Source: an uncultured Alphaproteobacteria bacterium (lineage in GTDB: Bacteria; Pseudomonadota; Alphaproteobacteria; CALKHQ01). Taken from it: a DNA stretch of 8,246 bases. The position numbers and the translations under genes are program-made. Below the pieces are notes generated by a model that was given only the letters and a program-made list of their open reading frames with translations, was not told the DNA's origin and made no database searches. Shown here piece after piece: positions 1 through 5,561 of this stretch. Each line of letters begins with the position of its first letter. Position 1 is the stretch's first letter. The DNA lies in the NCBI GenBank assembly GCA_937988735.1, contig CALKHQ010000252.1, forward strand, positions 1 to 8,246, given 5' to 3'.

Positions 1-191
1 CCGCGATCGAAGAGGGCTATCCGATCAAGGTGGTCGGCGATCCGCTGTTCCTCGAACCGTTGTCGATCGCGATCGACAAGGGCGATCCCGAGTGGGGGGC
101 GAAGCTGGCGGAGATTGTCGAGGAGCTGCGCCAGGACGGCACGCTCGCCGAGCTCAGCCTGAAGTGGTATGGCGCAGACCTCACCAACTGA
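1..191 (+). CDS. Amino-acid ABC transporter substrate-binding protein, C-terminal part (partial)
   Basis: The reading frame enters at base 3 and runs 62 codons to the TGA at 189-191; the start lies outside the window. The visible tail has the typical end of a family 3 periplasmic solute-binding protein (SBP_bac_3): a segment reading PLFLEPLSIAIDKGDP, then an amphipathic helix with EIVEELRQDGTLAEL, then the closing LKWYG. That ending is characteristic of binding proteins for polar amino acids, which deliver ligand to an inner-membrane permease. The gene overlaps the next gene, an amino-acid permease, by 23 bases, so the two are almost certainly co-transcribed and translationally coupled. The ligand cannot be told from this fragment. 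Confidence 0.85.
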   Translation, partial: AIEEGYPIKVVGDPLFLEPLSIAIDKGDPEWGAKLAEIVEELRQDGTLAELSLKWYGADLTN

Positions 192-1371
192 GGTTTCGTC
201 CGCGCGTCCGGCAGGGCAGCTCGACCTGACCCTGCTGGACGTGGTGCTCCAGGTGCTGGAGCATCGGCTGGCCCGCTGGGTCCTGCTGTTCCTGATCTCG
301 TGGCTGATCCTCGGGCAGCTCAACTACACGGGGATTACCGAACGCGCCATCCGTGCGGACGAGCTGGGCTGGCAGGGCCGCTGGGCGCTGGACCTGGCCT
401 TCAGCCTGGGGCCGGAATTCGACCCGGCCAGCCGCACGGGCCACCCGGACCATCTCCACACCGCGGTCTCGCTGGTCAACTGGGGGGTCGCCGCCGTCAT
501 CGCCCTCGCGGCGACGCTGAACTTCTGGCTGATCTCGCTGATCCCGCTTGCGGTGCGGTCGTTCCTGGTGCGGATGGGGCGGGACGCCGACCAGCACGGC
601 CGCGGCCTGCCGTTCACGATCCAGACCGGCGTGATGTGGGCCGAACTGGTCCTGCTGTTCATCTGGTTCTTCCTCGGCTTCGACCTCGACTTCGACTTCA
701 TTGCCGAGCGGACGCCGCACCTGATCGGGCTCGCGCTGCACGACGGCTTCCTGCAGGGGGCGGCGCTCACGCTGTTCGTCTGCGTGGTCTCCATCGTCGC
801 CTCGACCATCATCGCGCTCATCGCGGCACTGGCGCGGCTGTCGAACAACGGCGCCGCCTTCGGCATCGCCACCTTCTACACCTCGTTCTTCCGGGGGACG
901 CCGCTGCTGCTGCAGCTCGTGCTGATCTACTCGGGCCTGCCGCAGCTCGGGGTCGTCATCGACGCCCTGACGGCGGGCATCATTGCCGTGTCGCTGTGCT
1001 ACGGCGCCTACATGGCGGAGATCTTCCGCGCCGGGATCCTCGCGATTCCGCGGGGGCAGACCGAAGCCGCGCTGTCGCTGGGGCTGACGAAGGGCCGCAC
1101 GATGCAGCTGGTGATCCTGCCGCAGGCGATGCGGCTCATCATCCCGCCGACCGGCAACCAGTTCATCGCCATGCTGAAGGACTCGTCGCTGGTCTCGGTG
1201 CTGGGCGCATGGGAACTGATGTACCTCGCCCGCACCCACGGCCGCTCCGAGTTCAAGGTCATGGAGATGCTGATCGTGGCGGCGGTGATCTACTGGCTGC
1301 TGTCGTTCGCGTTCGAGCTGCTGCAGGCCAGGATCGAGCGGAAGTTCGGGAAGGGCGTCAGGGTCAGCTGA
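169..1371 (+). CDS. Amino-acid ABC transporter permease, HisM/GlnP type with long N-terminal extension
   Basis: This 400-residue inner-membrane protein forms the channel of a polar amino-acid importer. The family core spans about residues 193-395. It includes the GxxxTL-type entry helix (195-223), RGTPLLLQL at 242-250, the cytoplasmic EAA loop that docks the ATPase (E299-A300-A301, G305, P318) and GNQFIAMLKDSS at 329-340. Ordinary members have about 220-240 residues. Here roughly 190 extra residues precede the core, with hydrophobic segments near 36-52, 98-128 and 154-172, as in the long permeases AapQ and BztB. The ATG at 169 lies inside the upstream binding-protein gene and has only a weak ribosome site; a GTG at 241 is an alternative start that would still keep the first helix. 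No ATPase or second permease follows, because the next genes are on the other strand. Those partners would have to be upstream or elsewhere. Confidence 0.9.
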   Translation: MAQTSPTEVSSARPAGQLDLTLLDVVLQVLEHRLARWVLLFLISWLILGQLNYTGITERAIRADELGWQGRWALDLAFSLGPEFDPASRTGHPDHLHTAVSLVNWGVAAVIALAATLNFWLISLIPLAVRSFLVRMGRDADQHGRGLPFTIQTGVMWAELVLLFIWFFLGFDLDFDFIAERTPHLIGLALHDGFLQGAALTLFVCVVSIVASTIIALIAALARLSNNGAAFGIATFYTSFFRGTPLLLQLVLIYSGLPQLGVVIDALTAGIIAVSLCYGAYMAEIFRAGILAIPRGQTEAALSLGLTKGRTMQLVILPQAMRLIIPPTGNQFIAMLKDSSLVSVLGAWELMYLARTHGRSEFKVMEMLIVAAVIYWLLSFAFELLQARIERKFGKGVRVS

Positions 1372-1379
1372 GGTCGGCG

Positions 1380-1412
1380 CGCGGGCACCGTCCGGACGGG
1401 CCGGTGCCCGCG
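1380..1412. terminator. Hairpin between convergent genes, possible bidirectional terminator
   Basis: Bases 1380-1390 and 1402-1412 form a perfect 11-bp GC-rich inverted repeat around an 11-base loop. It sits in the 47-base gap between the permease stop (1371) and the entericidin-like stop (1419), where a shared terminator would be expected. There is no T-tract on either side, so it is not a classical intrinsic terminator, though many GC-rich genomes use such stems. Confidence 0.5.
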
Positions 1413-1418
1413 AGGGAC

Positions 1419-1562
1419 TCAGTCGTTGTCCAGGTTCTGCAGGTCCTGGCCGGCCTGCTCCATGTCGGCGCCGATGCCGCGGGCCGTATTCTCGCAGCCG
1501 GTGGTGGCGACGGCGAAGCTGCCCAGGAGGGCGAAAAGGCCGAGGATTTTCAGTATCGTCAT
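1419..1562 (-). CDS. Entericidin-like small lipoprotein
   Basis: This is a 47-residue protein. A short basic start and a hydrophobic segment (residues about 4-20) lead to a lipobox-like TTGC, with the lipidated cysteine near residue 23. Then comes ENTARGIGADMEQAGQDLQ, which matches the conserved CNT-x-x-G-x-GxD-x-x-xAGxxx pattern of entericidin A/B lipoproteins. Those are tiny envelope lipoproteins, known in E. coli as an antidote/toxin-like pair under stationary-phase control. The start is supported by AGAGG at 1571-1575, eight bases upstream of the ATG. A GGAAC-N17-CGTT element about 90 bases upstream suggests general-stress control. Only one copy is present, so the EcnA/EcnB pairing cannot be assigned. 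It is separated by 302 bases from the next minus-strand gene and is probably its own transcription unit. A larger reading frame runs through this region on the same strand, but its upstream part has no protein-like character. Confidence 0.85.
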   Translation of the reverse strand: MTILKILGLFALLGSFAVATTGCENTARGIGADMEQAGQDLQNLDND

Positions 1563-1652
1563 CGTGGATGCCTCTCGCGATGCCCGCGGTCGTTTGCACG
1601 GTTGTCCGCGCGGCAGCGGTGCCAGCGGGTTCGGCAGGCTGCCCAGCACACG

Positions 1653-1678
1653 AACGCGGCGGCAGCCGCAACGGTTCC
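1653..1678 (-). promoter_or_regulatory. Putative EcfG-type (general stress response) promoter of the entericidin-like gene
   Basis: Read on the minus strand, GGAAC (1678-1674) is followed after exactly 17 bases by CGTT (1656-1653). This fits the consensus GGAAC-N16/17-CGTT described for the alphaproteobacterial general-stress sigma factor EcfG/SigT. Transcription would start near 1645 and give a leader of about 80 bases before the ATG at 1562. Entericidin-like genes are plausible members of this regulon. The match is by eye and no transcription data are available. Confidence 0.55.
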
Positions 1679-1836
1679 GTCGCGCTGGCGCCGGCATGAC
1701 AGGGCGATACTGCGATTCGCCGCCGCGAGGCGGGAAGGGGAGGAGTGCGCCTGGCGCCCGTCCGGGCGCGGGGTCCGGCGGCACCCCATTGGTCAGCGAC
1801 GCCGCCGGGCAGTGACGCGGGAGCAGGGCGGCTCCC

Positions 1837-1858
1837 CGCCGGGGCCGCAGCCCCGGCG
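1837..1858 (-). terminator. GC-rich hairpin just after the peptidase gene
   Basis: Bases 1837-1845 pair perfectly with 1850-1858 (9 bp) around a 4-base loop. The stem lies six bases beyond the stop of the minus-strand peptidase gene, which is the right place for a terminator. No T-run follows on the minus strand, so intrinsic termination is uncertain; it may simply stabilise the 3' end. Confidence 0.45.
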
Positions 1859-1864
1859 CAGGGT

Positions 1865-2650
1865 TCAGTAGCGGTTGCGGTCCACCGGCGGCGGATGGGC
1901 GCCCGGATAGGCGGAGCGGGCGATGAACTTCACGCCCGGGGTGGTACCGTTCAGCCGGTCGAAGATCTCCTCGACCAGGTATTCGATGTTCTGGGCGTTG
2001 TCGCGCGCCGCATCGGGGAAGATGCGCGCCAGGCCTTGGATCTGATGGTCGGCGTAGAAATAGTCCTCGGTGGCGATGCCCGGCACCATGTGGCTGAGCT
2101 CGTGGATCACGGTGCCCATGCGCGTATCGGGGCCGCCCACCAGCGGCGCCTGGAAGAAGGGCATCCCGAAGGAGATGTAGCCTTCGCCCGTCATCGCCGA
2201 ATAGGTCCAGGCGAAGACGTTGTGGTCCTCGGGCCGGCACTCCGCCACGATCGGGAGCTGATCCGGGTCCAGTCGCGCCGCCAGATATTTCAGGTCCTTG
2301 AGGATGTCGAAGCGGCTGGTGCGCTCGCCGAGCCAGCGCGCGATCGCCGCCACGTCCGCCGGGTGTTCCTTGTCGGACGAGAGGCGCGCCGCCACCTGGT
2401 CGATCGCGGTCGCGGCCAGCGCCACCGCCTCGGTGATGTCGCGCTCCATCTGGGGCGTGCAGTTCACGAACTCGAGCTTGACCACGCCGTCTTCCGCCAG
2501 GGCGGCGCCGGCACCGAGACCGAGCGTCAGGGCGAGCGATCCGGCGGCATTCCTGCATGCGAGGCGGATGAACCCGCGCCCGGGCGGCCCGGAGCGGGGC
2601 GTCCGCTGAAGCGGCCGGACCGCCCGTGCCGCCGAAAGTCCGTCGTCCAT
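1865..2650 (-). CDS. Secreted Asp-zincin (M35-like) metallopeptidase
   Basis: This 261-residue protein has an export signal and a zinc-peptidase core. Residues 35-52 form the hydrophobic part of a signal peptide ending in ALA before Glu53, but the polar stretch before it is unusually long (about 34 residues). The catalytic helix is HELSH (183-187). Asp196 follows His187 by nine residues and Tyr199 follows Asp196 by three, the spacing of the Asp-zincin motif HExxH...GTxDxxYG found in deuterolysin and Lys-specific endopeptidases. Here the motif reads ATEDYFYA, so both glycines are alanines. The later segment with ARDNAQNIEYLVEE resembles the conserved NADNYEYF region of that family. Cys64 and Cys138 could form a disulfide. 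Three ATGs occur in a row; GGAAGGAG (2664-2657) is best spaced, six bases, from the third at 2650, so I chose that one. It follows two HdeA-like genes, with 52 bases between the stop at 2703 and this start. The substrate is unknown. Confidence 0.8.
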   Translation of the reverse strand: MDDGLSAARAVRPLQRTPRSGPPGRGFIRLACRNAAGSLALTLGLGAGAALAEDGVVKLEFVNCTPQMERDITEAVALAATAIDQVAARLSSDKEHPADVAAIARWLGERTSRFDILKDLKYLAARLDPDQLPIVAECRPEDHNVFAWTYSAMTGEGYISFGMPFFQAPLVGGPDTRMGTVIHELSHMVPGIATEDYFYADHQIQGLARIFPDAARDNAQNIEYLVEEIFDRLNGTTPGVKFIARSAYPGAHPPPVDRNRY

Positions 2651-2702
2651 CATCATCTCCTTCCGTGAGCCGCCTGTTCCGGCGGACGCTTGGGCCGAGG
2701 GG

Positions 2703-2996
2703 TCAGATGCGAATGCCGAGATAGCTGCCGAGGGTGGTGGAGGGCTGCTGGACGCAGCTGTCCTCCAGACCGCGGATCGCGTAGGCGACGTCGATGAACG
2801 GCAGGGTCATCCGGTCGGTGTCCCGGCTCAGGTAGCCGTCGATCCAGAACAGGACGCTGACCTGGGTTTCCAGCGGCAGGGACAGGAAGTCCCGGCAGCG
2901 CATGCGGGCGTACTCCTGAAGCGTCTCCGCGCCGGCGGGCGCCGCGGTCAGCGCGATGGCCAGCGCGGTGACGGCGCGCATCATGATCCGCTTCAT
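2703..2996 (-). CDS. HdeA-like periplasmic protein (second of a tandem pair)
   Basis: This 97-residue protein starts with a signal peptide (MKRIMMRAVTALAIALTA..., likely cleaved after AGA at 21-23). The mature part carries CRDFL at 34-38, W51-x-D-G54, L56-S57 and a second cysteine at 81. This is the HdeA-family pattern of CxDF, an aromatic/Gly segment and a distal Cys. The cysteine spacing of 47 is close to the disulfide of E. coli HdeA, an acid-activated periplasmic chaperone that unfolds at low pH to hold client proteins. The gene starts 14 bases after the stop of a paralogue with cysteines at the same positions, so the two form an operon. GGGGGAA lies just upstream of the ATG. Methionines 5 and 6 are alternative starts. 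Chaperone activity is inferred from the family; a different small periplasmic role is possible. Confidence 0.75.
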   Translation of the reverse strand: MKRIMMRAVTALAIALTAAPAGAETLQEYARMRCRDFLSLPLETQVSVLFWIDGYLSRDTDRMTLPFIDVAYAIRGLEDSCVQQPSTTLGSYLGIRI

Positions 2997-3010
2997 CGTC
3001 GTTCCCCCGC

Positions 3011-3346
3011 TCACTGCGCGCTGATCCGGGCCGTCGGCCACTGCTGTTCCTGCTGTTCCTGCAGCTCGAAAACGCGCGCGATCTTGGCATCGCGCAGCTC
3101 CTCGCAGGCCGCCAGCAGCGGCTGCACCTTCAGCAGCACCTCGTGCATGTCCACGCGGGTCGGCTGCGGCCGGGTGGACAGCCGGCCATCCAGCCAGAGC
3201 GTGATCGCCTCGCGGCCGGCCGGGGTTGCGCGCAGGAAGTCGCCGCAGGTCATCGCGGCGAAATCGAAGGTCTGGGACGCCTGGGCCGTGCCGGCCAGGA
3301 GGGTGGCCGCCAGGAAGGCGGCGCAGCAGGTGGGCAGTCTCGGCAT
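3011..3346 (-). CDS. HdeA-like periplasmic protein (first of a tandem pair)
   Basis: This 111-residue protein has a signal peptide (residues 1-23, ending AQA before Ser24). It then shows CGDFL at 34-38, W51-x-D-G54, L56-S57 and a second cysteine at 81. These positions are identical to those in the downstream paralogue, although most other residues differ. The family is HdeA (periplasmic acid-stress chaperone, one intramolecular disulfide). The C-terminal tail (about 94-111) is an extra, Gln/Glu-rich stretch with QEQQEQQ, absent from the neighbour. The ribosome site is weak (GGCGGGAA, about 11 bases upstream). Two hairpins precede the start in the leader. It is probably the first gene of a unit continuing through the second HdeA-like gene and perhaps the Asp-zincin peptidase. 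Confidence 0.75.
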   Translation of the reverse strand: MPRLPTCCAAFLAATLLAGTAQASQTFDFAAMTCGDFLRATPAGREAITLWLDGRLSTRPQPTRVDMHEVLLKVQPLLAACEELRDAKIARVFELQEQQEQQWPTARISAQ

Positions 3347-3360
3347 CTTGGTCTGGTTCC

Positions 3361-3401
3361 CGCCGGTTGGAAAGGAGACCGGCGCCCCGCCGTTGCGGCG
3401 G
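3361..3401 (-). promoter_or_regulatory. Two short hairpins in the putative leader of the HdeA-like operon
   Basis: Bases 3361-3367 pair with 3378-3384 (7 bp, 10-base loop), and 3387-3391 pair with 3397-3401 (5 bp, 5-base loop). On the minus strand they lie 15-55 bases ahead of the first HdeA-like start codon, so they would sit in the mRNA leader if the promoter is upstream of 3401. No convincing -35/-10 pair and no EcfG-type element was found in this divergent region. A regulatory role is speculative. Confidence 0.25.
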
Positions 3402-3573
3402 ACCGATCCTCCCGAAGATGGAGATACTAGCAGAACAAGGCGGGTTTATGGTTGCGCGGCGGCGGCCTGCGGGCGAGCCGAACCGCCGGCGACGCAGGGC
3501 GCGGCCGGCCACGACGCTGGCGACATTGCCGCCGCGATCGGCTACGAATGCAGCCCCTCCTGTTCGGTTTGCC

Positions 3574-4404
3574 ATGGATATCACCGCCACCACCAGCGAA
3601 CTTGTCGTGCTCGGCGCGGCCCTCGTCGGCGCCGGCGCCTTCGCCGGCCTGCTGGCCGGCATGTTCGGCATCGGCGGTGGAGCGGTCATCGTCCCGGTGC
3701 TGGCGGAGCTGCTGCTGGTGCTCGGAGTCGGTGACGCCGTCCACATGCACGTCGCCGTCGGCACCTCGCTCGGGATCATCGTGCCGACGTCGATCCGCTC
3801 GTTCCGGGCGCACCAGAAGCGCGGCGCGGTGGACATGGCCCTGCTGCGGTCGTGGCTGCTGGCGGTTCCCGCCGGTACCGTCATCGCCTCCGCCGTCGCC
3901 GCCTTTGCCTCGAGCGGCCTGCTGAAGGCGATCTACGCGGTGATGGCGCTGCTGTTCGGCATCAAGATGGTGTTCGGCTTCCAGCGCCTGCGGCTGGGAG
4001 ACGACCTGCCGGGCGAGCCGTGGCGCTCCGCCGTCGGCGGGGTGATCGGCTTCCTGTCCACGCTGATGGGCATCGGGGGCGGTGTGCTCAACAACACCTT
4101 CATGACGCTCTACGGACGGCCGATCCACCAGGCGGTGGCGACATCCGCGGGCGTGGGCACGCTGATCGCCATCCCCGGGGTAATCGGCTATGTCATCGCC
4201 GGTTGGAACAGCCCCGACCTGCCGCCGCTGTCGCTGGGCTACGTCAACGTGCTGGGCGTGGCCCTGGTGATCCCGGTTGCCTTCGTCACTGCGCCACTGG
4301 GGGCGTGGATCGCCCACCGGATGAGCAAGCGCCACCTCGAGATGATGTTCGGCCTGTTCCTGCTGACGGTGGCGATCCGGTTCGCCATCGGCTTCATGGG
4401 GTAG
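3574..4404 (+). CDS. TauE/SafE family (DUF81) membrane permease
   Basis: This 276-residue polytopic protein has about eight hydrophobic segments and the internal duplication of the TauE/SafE family. GLLAGMFGIGGG (25-36) in the first half is mirrored by GFLSTLMGIGGG (159-170) in the second. HVAVGTSLGIIVPTS in the first half is likewise mirrored by QAVATSAGVGTLIAIPG in the second. Members are implicated in export of sulfite, sulfoacetate or other small organosulfur anions, but the substrate here cannot be read from sequence or neighbours. The ATG at 3574 fits the family start, as the first helix begins a few residues later, though its ribosome site is poor. An ATG at 3448 would add 42 Arg/Ala/Pro-rich residues and is less likely. 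It is divergent from the HdeA-like genes and ends seven bases from the convergent tRNA methyltransferase gene. Confidence 0.9.
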   Translation: MDITATTSELVVLGAALVGAGAFAGLLAGMFGIGGGAVIVPVLAELLLVLGVGDAVHMHVAVGTSLGIIVPTSIRSFRAHQKRGAVDMALLRSWLLAVPAGTVIASAVAAFASSGLLKAIYAVMALLFGIKMVFGFQRLRLGDDLPGEPWRSAVGGVIGFLSTLMGIGGGVLNNTFMTLYGRPIHQAVATSAGVGTLIAIPGVIGYVIAGWNSPDLPPLSLGYVNVLGVALVIPVAFVTAPLGAWIAHRMSKRHLEMMFGLFLLTVAIRFAIGFMG

Positions 4405-4411
4405 GGGCAGC

Positions 4412-4918
4412 CTACTCCATTCTCTCCGCCTTCTCGGCCGCATGCCAGCCGACGACCGCGTCGGGCACGCAGTCCGTCGAGGCAAAGTAGGGCTTGATGT
4501 CGATGAGCGGCGTGCCGTCGAAGCAGTCCAGCCCCACCACTTCCAGCCGCGTGCCCTGGACCCGCAGCAGGCGCACCACGCTGACGGCGACCGGATTCGG
4601 CCGCGCCGGCGACCTGAGTGCGAAGGCGCCGTGCGGCCGGCGGTAGGGCTTCGGCGCCTGCACCGCGAGGTCGCGCCGCGCCCGGTCCATGAAGTAGAGC
4701 ACGATCAGGTGCGAGACGGTCTCCACGTCGCGCAGGGCGGCGGCGTAACGAGGATCCACCTCGATGGTGCAGACGGCAGCGGATTCGCGGCTGTTCTTCG
4801 GGATGTCGGCCTGCTCCCCCCACGGCGTGCGGATGCGCCCGATGAAGTAGAGGCCGGCGTCGAAGGCGTCGGGCAGGTCGATGGCGACCTCGCCCGGGCG
4901 AAGCGGTGCGGTCGGCAT
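4412..4918 (-). CDS. trmO: TrmO/TsaA-family tRNA (t6A37) N6-methyltransferase
   Basis: This 168-residue protein belongs to the TsaA-like beta-barrel family. Characterised members use S-adenosylmethionine to methylate threonylcarbamoyl-adenosine at position 37 of tRNA-Thr. Family landmarks are the N-terminal FIGRIRTPW (25-33), FALRSPARPNP (99-109) and DGTPLIDIKPY (134-144), the last two being the hallmark motifs of the cofactor pocket. It lacks the C-terminal domain of the 235-residue E. coli protein and resembles the short single-domain archaeal and bacterial form. AGAGG is six bases from the ATG at 4918; an in-frame ATG two codons earlier (4924) abuts that ribosome site and is less suitable. 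The gene is convergent with the TauE-like gene and divergent from the membrane-protein gene at 5096. Short TsaA-like proteins vary, so the exact tRNA substrate is inferred. Confidence 0.85.
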   Translation of the reverse strand: MPTAPLRPGEVAIDLPDAFDAGLYFIGRIRTPWGEQADIPKNSRESAAVCTIEVDPRYAAALRDVETVSHLIVLYFMDRARRDLAVQAPKPYRRPHGAFALRSPARPNPVAVSVVRLLRVQGTRLEVVGLDCFDGTPLIDIKPYFASTDCVPDAVVGWHAAEKAERME

Positions 4919-5095
4919 GCACATCCTCTGCGGCATCAGAGAAAGGGCCAGCATAGCGCCGGCTGCAGCACTGTCCGAACCGCATTTCCGCCACCGTCCC
5001 GTGGCATCTCCATGGTCCCCCGGAACGCCGCCGGGCTGGCGGAACGGTCGGAACCAACCTAACACTAACCGCACAACTGGACTCGAGGTCGTGCC

Positions 5096-5542
5096 ATGAT
5101 CATGCCGCTGCCTGCAGGGGAAGGCGCTGGGCGCACCCGCCGCCCGACGGCCCTGAGCTATATCCCGTTCATCGGCATCGTCGCCGTGATCTACCTGATC
5201 GTCGGCATCATCTCGCCCGGGGCCATGCTCGGCGGCCTGTTTACCGTCACCCTGTTCTCGGGCGCCGAATGGACGCTGCGCACTGCGGAGCTGTTCATGA
5301 TCCTCGGGCTCCTGGCCCTGCTCTTCGAGCTGCTCAAGGCGCTGCGGGTCAGCGGCCACTCCGCCATCGACCACATGCTGTCGATGATCGTGTTCGTGGG
5401 CTGCCTGCTGTGCTTCCTGCTGTGGGACGTCGCCGCCACCACCGGCTTCCTCCTGCTGACCATCATGTCGCTGGTGGACGTGATGGCCGGCTTCGCCGTC
5501 TCCCTCGCCACCGCGCGCCGCGACATCACAATCGAAGGATGA
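5096..5542 (+). CDS. Conserved-looking four-helix membrane protein of unknown function
   Basis: I do not recognise this 148-residue protein as a named family. It has a basic N-terminal tail (Arg13, Arg15, Arg16) and hydrophobic segments at about 22-40, 64-83, 93-110 and 115-138, with a further hydrophobic stretch near 43-55. Between them are SGAEWTLRTAE (55-65) and GHSAIDHM (87-94), and the C-terminus is charged. Charge distribution suggests a cytoplasmic N-terminus. GAGG at 5085-5088 is seven bases ahead of the ATG at 5096; a second ATG follows two codons later. The stop lies 19 bases before the CapA-like gene on the same strand, so the two are probably one operon. An envelope role alongside CapA is a guess from position only. 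Confidence 0.75.
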   Translation: MIMPLPAGEGAGRTRRPTALSYIPFIGIVAVIYLIVGIISPGAMLGGLFTVTLFSGAEWTLRTAELFMILGLLALLFELLKALRVSGHSAIDHMLSMIVFVGCLLCFLLWDVAATTGFLLLTIMSLVDVMAGFAVSLATARRDITIEG

Positions 5543-5561
5543 CGCACGAGGCCCGGTCGGG

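Larger units (their letters stand above)
1563..1864. other. 302-base intergenic region between two minus-strand genes
   Basis: I see no credible gene here. The frames that stay open are Arg/Pro/Ala-rich and typical of GC-rich shadow translation. The region holds the entericidin-like ribosome site (1571-1575), the EcfG-like promoter (1653-1678), a 6-bp hairpin at 1754-1769 and a stronger 9-bp hairpin at 1837-1858 next to the peptidase stop. A pyrimidine/GC palindromic patch near 1718-1745 loosely resembles the short intergenic palindromes common in GC-rich alphaproteobacteria, but one copy is not enough to call a repeat. Confidence 0.6.

Noticed and set aside
181..1671. A long minus-strand reading frame (about 496 codons) opposite the permease
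   Set aside because: Its translation is rich in Arg, Gln, Asp and His with no domain. It mirrors the codon bias of the real plus-strand permease and runs through the entericidin-like gene and its leader.
1718..1745. A GC-rich palindromic patch resembling an intergenic REP-like repeat
   Set aside because: The stem is only about 5 bp and no second copy exists in the window, so a repeat family cannot be claimed.
1559..1789. A 76-codon minus-strand frame in the gap upstream of the entericidin-like gene
   Set aside because: Arg-rich composition, no ribosome site, and it contains the EcfG-like promoter; it is better explained as untranslated DNA.
300..1871. A 523-codon plus-strand frame overlapping the permease and extending past it
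   Set aside because: Gly/Arg/Ala/Pro-rich shadow translation with no motif; it crosses the convergent hairpin and the opposite-strand lipoprotein gene.
3448..3573. An upstream ATG giving the TauE-like protein a 42-residue Arg-rich extension
   Set aside because: Composition is unlike a real N-terminus and the family begins just before the first helix. The 3574 start fits despite its weak ribosome site.
3427..4485. A 352-codon minus-strand frame opposite the TauE-like gene
   Set aside because: His/Gln/Arg/Asp-rich complement of a hydrophobic protein. The plus strand has the clear duplicated TauE/SafE motifs.
5022..5054. Three GGAAC copies upstream of the membrane-protein gene as possible EcfG -35 elements
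   Set aside because: None is followed by CGTT at 16 or 17 bases, so the promoter match fails.
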